From contig CM053154.1 in assembly GCA_028571685.1 (NCBI GenBank), positions 18,012,001-18,076,000 on the forward strand: a stretch of 64,000 nucleotides of DNA. The letters run 5' to 3'. The translations under genes were made by a program, and so were the position numbers. Source of the stretch: Heterohyrax brucei. Its lineage: Eukaryota > Chordata > Mammalia > Hyracoidea > Procaviidae. How positions within the stretch are numbered: the first letter of the stretch is position 1; the number at the start of each line of letters is the position of its first letter. The notes under the pieces are model-generated. The model made no database searches. It was not told where the DNA came from and saw only the letters and a list, made by a program, of their open reading frames with translations. This document shows, in pieces, positions 43,467 through 64,000 of the stretch.

Positions 43467-43548
43467 CCATGGGGCAGTACTGCCCTGACCTATGGGGTCC
43501 CTATGAGTTGGAATCAATTTGACGGCAGTAGGGTTGGTTTTGTACAAA
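43380..43548 (+). repeat. AfroSINE with visible target-site duplication
   Basis: ggaaaccctggtggtgcaat to ttgacggcagtagggttggt. Flanked by acaaatct on both sides (43370-43377 and about 43544-43551), a plausible target-site duplication. Confidence 0.9.
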
Positions 43549-43661
43549 TCTATACAAGTAGTTTTAAAATAAGATTTCAATATTAATAACTTGTTGCTTA
43601 AAATTTAAAAAAATGACTTAAAAAAAGAAGTAACTTCTGCTTTGAATAAAATTGTATGTGT

Positions 43662-43745
43662 CCGGTATGGCTGCAGACCCAGAGGTCAGCAGTTGGAATC
43701 TACCCGCTTGTCCCTGGAAACCTGATGGAGACGGTTCTGCTCAGT
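43662..43745 (+). repeat. AfroSINE fragment, degraded
   Basis: gtatggctgcagacccagag, then cagcagttggaatctacccg, then gtccctggaaacctgatgga. A SINE middle piece between the arms of the inverted duplication. Confidence 0.6.
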
Positions 43746-43760
43746 CTTTTATTCAAAGAG

Positions 43761-43880
43761 GGTTTCCAGGAAGCACCTGGCAGATCTGAACAACTCACCT
43801 TCTGGTTAGCAGGTGTAGCACTTAACTACTGCACCATCAGGGTTTCCAAAGATTTGTGTAGATCTTACCAATTGAACTTA
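43761..43880 (-). repeat. Inverted duplication, right arm
   Basis: Reverse complement reads ttcaattggtaagatctaca, then the SINE head ggaaaccctgatggtgcagt to gccaggtgcttcctggaaac, matching the left arm including the non-SINE flank. The arms are about 295 bases apart. Confidence 0.85.
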
Positions 43881-44029
43881 TGTTTTATTACACCAAAATG
43901 ATCGTATGACACATATGATATACCTTGATAATGTGATTAACAATGTGACCATTTACCCTCTTTTTTTCTAGAGGATGCGGTACTATTTTGGGGGGTGGGG
44001 TCTTACAATGTCTGTTGCCCTGGGTCTTT

Positions 44030-44655
44030 AAAAAATTTTTTTTTTCCTTTTCTTTGTGATTAATTGGAAGTTTACAATCCAAGTCAATTTGCCATATAAA
44101 ACCCTAAGAACCCACCTCTCTGCAACTCTATCTGCTCTTCTCACCCTGCAACAGCACACTCTTCTTTACCACTTTTTACTTCCAGTATCCAGTGAGCCAA
44201 CACTTGTCCCCTCCTCCCCACCCTCTCTTTCCCCTCTTAAAAGAAGAAAGCAAAACAGCCTCATATGTATGCTAAACCATAAAGTACACACACTGCCTGC
44301 GTCACTCTGTGTCCGTAGGTCCAGTCCGTTCTTTATTTGAAGTGTTGGCTTCAGTACTGGCTTCAGCTCTGGGCTAGCAGCAAGTCTAGGGGCCATGTTC
44401 AGACTGTGAAGTCTGGTCTTTTAATAGAGTTCTAGATCTGCACGCCCTTTTCTGTCATGTTACATCAGGGACTCTACATTGTGACTCTCCGTTTCGCTCC
44501 CTGTCATGGCTGTCTTTGACGGTGGCCGGGCACCATCTAATTCTTCTGTTCTGCTGATGTAGTCTCACAGTCATAAGAGCCCTTCTGTCTCCTGGGCTCA
44601 TTCTTCCTCGTGTCTTTGGTGTTCTCTAGGTGGGATGGGACCAGTTGATGTTACT
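44030..44655 (-). repeat. L1-type 3' tail repeat, antisense long copy
   Basis: Starts with a T-rich tract (the inverted tail), then agtttacaatccaagtcaat, agcacactcttctttaccac, aaagtacacacactgcctgc and ctaggggccatgttcagact. Same order as the pieces at 51.3 and 57.4 kb. Confidence 0.65.
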
Positions 44656-45273
44656 TAGATGGCAGATTGATGGCTTCTATGTATTTTTTTAGAAATATAT
44701 ATTTATTTTTGAGCTATAATTTTGTGCCATAAAAATCTACCCTGCCTTAAGTCTTGGCTGTAAAGCTAAATAAACCTCTGCAGAGATCATTGATCTTAGC
44801 TTCGTATTACATACTTTTCCAATTAGACTAAAAGTGACTTTGTAGATCTAGTGATACCTTTCTGTTAAAGGAAACTCAATATGCTTAAGTTAAATTTTAT
44901 CAAAAAATTTAATTATCATGTGACTAGTGTAAAGAAGATTACTTTTTATAGAGCAAATCTAGAGTTATTTCAAATAGCCTGCCCAGTTTTTATCTTTTAA
45001 AAGTGGAATTGAATCTGTGTGACTTCACCTTGTATGAAACCTCAGTGTTCGATATTTTCATCCAGTGAAACAAGGTTCTCATGTTTCTTACACAGGTTCT
45101 TTTCTATTACTTTATTGTTCAGTTTTGAAAAGCTTTATCCAGAAAAACACCTGCCTTTTAAAGTAAATACCAAGAATCAATTATTTTGTATTGTGATCAG
45201 ATCAGGTTGGACTGGATAGATGCTTGGAATTGACTGCTTCTGACTTTGTCTTGTGAAAATCTTGTTAGAACTC

Positions 45274-45305
45274 ATACACACACACACACACATATATATA
45301 TATAT
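45274..45305. repeat. (CA)n(TA)n microsatellite
   Basis: acacacacacacacacac followed by atatatatatat. Confidence 0.9.
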
Positions 45306-45699
45306 TAGATGATTTACTTTGCCTACGAAGGGCTGTAAAGCTTTGTGTTGAAGAACAAGAGTTTTCTCCCAGGCCCTATTTGTTCATCTTAATGGACATT
45401 ACCTGGAAAGCTGACATTGTTTGAGACACAAATTGTTCAGTTCATTCCTGAAAATATATAGTTTTCTGCAAATAATATTTATGCTGACCTGAGTTAGGCT
45501 TTTCTGTTCAACTTAAAGCATTCCTTGCATTTCTGAAGCTTCTCATTAAACTGAGACAGGCCTTAAAATAAATACTTTAAAATAAGTATTGTATAACATA
45601 GAATGCTTTACTGTTTATTGGCAGCAACAAGTGAAATGGAAGAGAGTTAAAACAGAGCCTCTTATGTTGGATTCGCTATGGAAGAATGCCAGAGGAGTG

Positions 45700-45785
45700 T
45701 CTGTTTCATTCACTGCCATGTCCCCAAGACCTGGAATAGTACTTAGACCTACTAGGTGCTCAGTGCACATAGGTGAATGAACAAA
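45700..45785 (+). repeat. Possible L2/MIR-type 3' fragment
   Basis: gccatgtccccaagacctgg, then ctaggtgctcagtgcacata, then ggtgaatgaacaa resembles the common L2/MIR end 'tatccccagtgcctagcaca...aggtgctcaataaatgaatga'. Confidence 0.5.
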
Positions 45786-45850
45786 GTAATACCTAGTTTG
45801 GAAATTTGCTTCTGACTTGACATGAGGCTTGTTTGATAACATTTTGCCAG

Positions 45851-46318
45851 TGTTTTAGTTATCTAGTGCTGCTGTAACACAGTCCATTAGGCTGTAAGTC
45901 CAAAAATCAGAGCATCCACTCCAGCGGAAAGGCTTTCCCTCTGTCGGCTGAGGAGGAAAGGCTTTGTGTTGTACCTGTGTTTGGTCAGGGAGCATCTTGG
46001 CACCGGAATCTCAGGTCTGGAGAACATGCTATACTCCACGTGCTGCTTTCTTGATGGTGTGAGGTTCCCAGCTCTGCTTGCTTCCCTTTCCTTTTATCCC
46101 TTGTAGGATAAAAGGAGGTGCAAGACACATTCCAGGGCAACTCCCTTTACAGTGAAGCAGGGAGGTGACCTTAGGAAGGGATTTACAGTTCCACCCTAAT
46201 CCTCTGTAACACACAGCCTAGGAAGATCACAAAACGGAGGACAGTCAAAATATTGGGAACCCTAGCCCAGCCAAGTGGCTGCCCACATTTCTGAGGGGGC
46301 ACGGTTCAGTCCATGACA
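45851..46318 (-). repeat. Solo LTR, ERVL/MaLR type, antisense
   Basis: Reverse complement opens tgtcatggactgaaccgtgc and ends ctagataactaaaaca. Its body (ctgagattccggtgccaaga, then tttttggacttacagcctaa) matches the LTR order at 30400-30967. Confidence 0.75.
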
Positions 46319-46329
46319 GCCGGATACCT

Positions 46330-48585
46330 GTGAATTGGATTCTTTTGATTTCCAGTTTATTGAATATGCCGAAGTTTTTTTTGTCCTGTTTATTTATAGT
46401 GCTAATTAAGGGAAAAAGGAAATATAATTATAAGAGGTGGTATTTTTATGTATATGGTTCTTTAATAGAAATGCTTTTATACAGTTGTGAGTTTTGGAAA
46501 TTTTGTTTCACAGTAAGTATGTTTCTGTATGTATCCTTTTCATTAAAAGATAAAATCCAGGGTAAGGAATGGTTGGCTGTAGGGCTAATAAATGTTTCTT
46601 GACCAGTTGCCTACAGCTGATGAGCTCCAGTAAGAGCGAAACCAGTTCTCACTCCCTTGAGGCTGCTTTGATGTGTGAATTGGTCCTGTAGTACTGTGTC
46701 AGAAACAACTTTGAAAAAAAGAAAGTGTTTGAATTAAAAGGGATTTCGTGGTTGTGCTAAATTTTAAATACAGTGTTTTCCTCTAATGAGTAAGAGTTGC
46801 TAAAAAGTCATATGACCTGTTATTTCTTTCAGTATAAATTGTAATCTACAATAGTAATCACTATATACATGAGTATGAATTTTGTGTGTACAAGTACTTC
46901 TTAAAACAATCCTGTAAACAAACGGCTAGTTTTACATCCTTTCCTCTTTACTGCTAGGCTGTCTCATACTCCATAGCTTTGATGACACCTCCCCCTCCAA
47001 GAGAGAGAAATTGGACAGTAGCCAGGTTGGCATACATCAGCGGTGCCAACTGGAGGCCCTCAAGAGGACTCAGATGACTGTTTTTAATCCTGGTTCTTTG
47101 TGGACGGAATCGAGGTCATGGCTTTTTCCGTCTGCTACCACCACCTTTGTTAATGACCTTATTGCATATATACACGTAGATCTCCGTTAACGCTTCTCCT
47201 CTTCCTTTTGCCTTCAACCATTATTGACTTCAGTATCAGAAAATAAAGTTTGCAAGCTAAGTGATTATCAGATACCAATTTTTATGATGACCTCAGAAGT
47301 TACTTAGATGCAGTATATGAAGTACCTGTCTATTGAGATTAAAGTTTTGCTTAATTTGCAGATGTGTAATATATAAAACAGTAAGATGTTAGCAGCTTAG
47401 GTAATTATAAAAATGATATATTTATTTATTTTCACTTAGCGGAACATCCAGCAAGATGTGGAACACACTTCTGTGGTTCTGTGCTACCCAGAACATTACA
47501 AGTTGCATACCTCTGCTGCTATTCAGTTCCTCAGGTCATTGTGTAAACTCAGTGCCTTACCCTGTTGAGAACCTCTGAATACACTGGGAAAAATTAGCAT
47601 GAGTGTGTTAGAGAATTTATGTGGTAGATTTAGCTGTTACTATTATTTGCTTAAGATTTAAGATATTTATTTCAGAGTAAGGCTCTTGCTTTCTTGCAAA
47701 TGGAGAGATAGTTTCAAAGGCTGGAGACTGCCTCTTCAGAAATGCCACAAGGGAGGCTGTGACTGTGTGCTGAAGTTTACACCAGAAATTATTTTCGTTG
47801 AAGGATAGTTTGCAGAAAAAAGTGGTATTACAATTGGTTTTTTAGACATAATTAGGCTCTCAGTAGACTAGAGGTAAGTCCATTTTACATGGGGAGGAAG
47901 CCAGGGAAATGTTAATAAGCAAACTGAGGGACTCTTGAGTGGACTGGTGTAGACTGGCAAAGTATAGCAAACAAAGCACTAGGATTTTAGGAGTGTATTG
48001 AGAAATAAGATTGGAAAAGTAGTACAACTGGTTTACTAAGAAATCTGAAGAGGGGATACCAAAATCCGTATCTGTTACTCAGGAGCCGAAGACCAAAAAT
48101 ATATGGCATTAGCTATGAACTATTGGTTCAAGTTGTGAAAGTGAATAAATGAGAGGAAATAAAGACTTGAAGACTGAACACTAGGGAACAGGAAAGCTGG
48201 ATGAGCTGCTAATAGCTGGTGTTTGTTAGTGGTTTTTCCGTTCACAAAGTATGGTGCATGTAGGAGCAATCAAGGGGTCAAGTGATAAAGGTTTGTTGTC
48301 ACTGTGTATGGGCCAGTCATAACACCTTTACAATCTTACTTTCTTTAAAACAGATTTGTTTTTTGCTATTACGTCTTGGCTAGCTGTTGGTCAGTTTCTG
48401 CATTAACTAGTAGAACATTAACTAATTTTAGTTTTGAAAGCCACTCCAATCCCTCGTTTTTAAGTTGGTAAGATTTGAAACTTAACAGCAATACATTCAC
48501 GAAGTATGTCTTAAAGTGATACTTTGGGGAAGCTAATGTGATGGCTAGAGGCCTGTTTGAGAATTATGTTACTGTGTCCCAGGAA
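46330..48585. other. CCDC186 intron 1, unassigned part
   Basis: No recognised gene, RNA or repeat family over more than 2 kb; the quietest stretch of the window. Confidence 0.35.
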
Positions 48586-48589
48586 TACG

Positions 48590-48785
48590 ACAAAAAGCTC
48601 CTTGCTGGTGCAGTGGTTAAGGACTTGGCTGCTAACCAGAAGGTTGGTGGTTTGAACCCATCAGCTGTTCTGCAGAAGACAAACATGGCAGTCTACTGCC
48701 TTAAAGGAAACCCCATGGGGGCAGTTCTGCTGCGTCTTACAGGGTTACCGTGAGTCACAATTGACTCAACAGCAATGGATTTGAT
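48590..48785 (+). repeat. AfroSINE
   Basis: gctccttgctggtgcagtgg, then gctaaccagaaggttggtgg, then tgagtcacaattgactcaac. Has a 20-30 base internal insertion. Confidence 0.88.
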
Positions 48786-48789
48786 TGTG

Positions 48790-50055
48790 GTTTGGAGGAA
48801 TGTAACACACTTGTGAGACCTTTTATTTATTGACTTATATGTATTGTTTAATCCTTTGATACTTGGCTTGGTTATAAAATATATGCTATAAAATAATGAT
48901 AATAATTTGCGTGGTTGTTTGGAAAAACATGTTGTACAGAAAGGTGGCTAGAGTGTTTCAGCCTATGTGTATCTTAGTTGATGCCCCAAAAGGCCATCTA
49001 AACAAAAAAACAGGGTATTTAATAAAAATGCTAGTCTTCTTTCTTACAATTATACATTCCATTTTCTGCATTTCTAAAACAGTGTTCCTCAAATACTTGC
49101 ATTATTATATCACGTCTCTGTATATAGGCTTTAAATTCAGCAAATATTTCAGAATCTGCTGTGTGTTAGAAACTGTACAATCAAGTGTCAAAGTCTACCG
49201 TTATTTATTGTCCTTCTTAACAGAAGTAACTTCTGTGGATTCTACCAAACCAGTCTTTCCCTCTTAGCCTTTCTTCTCCATCTCCACTGGACTGGCGTGA
49301 ACATGCACCTTGTTTTCTGTTATTCAGAAATTTAATCTTCTGTGTTTTGTCCTCCATAAACACTTCCTGTCTGGAACTGTTTCTTTCCTTGTTTCTGCCC
49401 AACTATTATCTGCCTATTTTTTTATCCAACCTGGTATGATTTCAGTAACTCATCCACCCTGTATGTGCGTCGTTGATGCCAGACAAGACAAGCTGATTCC
49501 TTCACATCAAGACTGCGGAAATGTTTTATATTTATTTGACCCGAGATAATTTTTTAAGTTGGGTAATTTTTTTTTATAATGGCAAGAATAGTAACTGTAA
49601 TGATTAATGTAAAAATTTAGTCTAACCTTGGTGAAGTATTTTAATGTTGCTTCTGTGACCCAGGCAGTGCATATGGGCTCCATTTGATTTGCACTGAGCC
49701 TTGTTTACTCCTGATTAGAATGTTTCAAAGTTACCATGGTACTTTCTGGATCACTGCCTGTTTAAAAAACAGATTTCTCTAAGGGATCCTGGACACCTTG
49801 ATTTCTGCTCAGCCCAACTGTAGGTCTCTGGGCTGTAAGTAGTTGTGTCTTGTTATTTCATGTTTGTTCGTAGTAAATGTTCATCATATTTATTGTGCAT
49901 TGTTTATATTATCTTGGTGTATGATTTCTAGTGCCTTTATTCTTGCCTGGCTTCCCCACTATTTTCTTACATTCTTGAGGTAGTCTTTTTCCCCTTGTGG
50001 AGCTGAAGGACGTCTGAACAGTTTTTTGGTGCCAACCTAGTTACTAGTGTTATTC
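48790..50055. other. CCDC186 intron 1, distal unassigned part
   Basis: A 123-codon ORF at 48896-49267 has no coding signs; nothing else recognised. Confidence 0.35.
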
Positions 50056-50059
50056 CATC

Positions 50060-50230
50060 ATGGTTGTATAGTGTTTTAAGAGTTTGGCTGCTGACTAAAA
50101 AGTCAGTAGTTCAAATCTACAAACTGCTTCTTAGAAACCTTACAGAGCAGTTCTCCCTCTGTCCTAGAGGGTAGCTATGAGTTGGAGTTAACTTGGTGGC
50201 AGTGAGTTTCGATTTTTTTTTTTTTTTTGG
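50060..50230 (+). repeat. AfroSINE, diverged, with T-rich end
   Basis: catggttgtatagtgtttta, then gtcagtagttcaaatctaca, then tagctatgagttggagttaa, followed by a run of T. Confidence 0.8.
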
Positions 50231-50525
50231 TAAGCATCTAATTGGAGTGATCAGGAATGCAGAGCTGCAGCTGGAATGATTTAGTGTGAAGTGGGTGACT
50301 GCATGAAAGGAGGACAGAATGGGACTGGGCGGAAGTTCTAGCGGTTGTAGCACACTTGGAGCTGCTTGTCCTGTTCTTCTTTCTTTTACCCCAAGCAAAG
50401 GGTTTTAAAGGAATTACTAGTCATGCCGTTTGTGACCTTGGTTGTTCCACATGATGGAGTATGCGGTACGTATAGAATCTTGATTTAAAAAATAAACACT
50501 AATTCTGATGTTTTGATTTTCTTAG

Positions 50526-63795
<13,270 letters not shown>

Positions 63796-63807
63796 TAAGT
63801 AAACTAA

Positions 63808-63972
63808 AAACCAAACCCAGTGCCGCTGAGTCAATTGCGACTCACAGCAACCCTCCGGGACAGAGTAGAACTGTCTGCCCTGTGGAGTTTCCAAGGAGCG
63901 CCTGGTAGATTCAAACTGCTGACCATTTGATTAGCAGATGTAGTACTTAACTATGTGCTGCCATGGTTTCTG
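63808..63972 (-). repeat. AfroSINE
   Basis: Antisense: cccagtgccgctgagtcaat, then gtttccaaggagcgcctggt, then tttgattagcagatgtagta. Confidence 0.9.
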
Positions 63973-64000
63973 GATGGATAAATAATATCTCTAATTTTGA

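Overview
The window is vertebrate nuclear DNA from an afrotherian mammal, most likely an elephant. Long introns with GT-AG boundaries and dense interspersed repeats show that it is mammalian. The lineage call rests on about 35 copies of the tRNA-derived AfroSINE family (head like 'gaaaccctggtggtgcagtg', tail like 'tatgagtcggaatcgactcg'), several pieces of an RTE/BovB-type LINE whose 3' end resembles the SINE tail, and a tRNA-Gly-headed SINE. These are families I associate with Afrotheria and especially elephants; no database search was run.

Two protein-coding genes lie head to head. On the minus strand, from about 36.4 kb down to the left edge, are the 5' exon and coding exons 2-16 of TDRD1, a tudor/MYND scaffold of the germline piRNA pathway. 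The coding exons give an open frame of 733 codons with matching splice phases: N-terminal tail, complete MYND zinc finger, tudor domains 1 and 2, and the start of the third. The remaining exons lie beyond base 1. On the plus strand, from about 39.95 kb to the right edge, are the 5' exon and coding exons 2-9 of CCDC186 (C10orf118), a Golgi/dense-core-vesicle coiled-coil protein. Codons 1-505 are present and the rest lies beyond base 64000. The two genes are neighbours in the same divergent order in other mammals. Each has its own CpG-rich promoter, at about 36.2-36.4 kb and 39.8-40.4 kb, separated by 3.5 kb holding an old L1 and an RTE 3' end.

Layout: 0.4-5 kb TDRD1 exons 16-12; 5-9 kb intron 11, packed with RTE, mariner, a putative LTR and AfroSINEs; 10-15.5 kb exons 11-5; 15.5-16 kb a 41-bp minisatellite abutting the MYND exon; 16-19.8 kb L1 pieces around exon 4; 19.8-22.7 kb an RTE split by a small LTR/LTR retrovirus-like element; 23 kb exon 3 next to a GU repeat; 26 kb the start-codon exon; 26.3-36.3 kb intron 1; 36-40 kb the two promoters and intergenic DNA; 40.2-50.5 kb CCDC186 intron 1; 50.5-64 kb CCDC186 exons 2-9 with repeats in the introns.

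I found no undescribed gene system. The more interesting observations are structural: an inverted copy of the TDRD1 exon 5 splice acceptor that could pair with the real one, a minisatellite built on that acceptor, a UG repeat beside the exon 3 donor, foldback palindromes, and nested transposons that give relative insertion ages. Gene identities rest on remembered protein families and matching exon phases.
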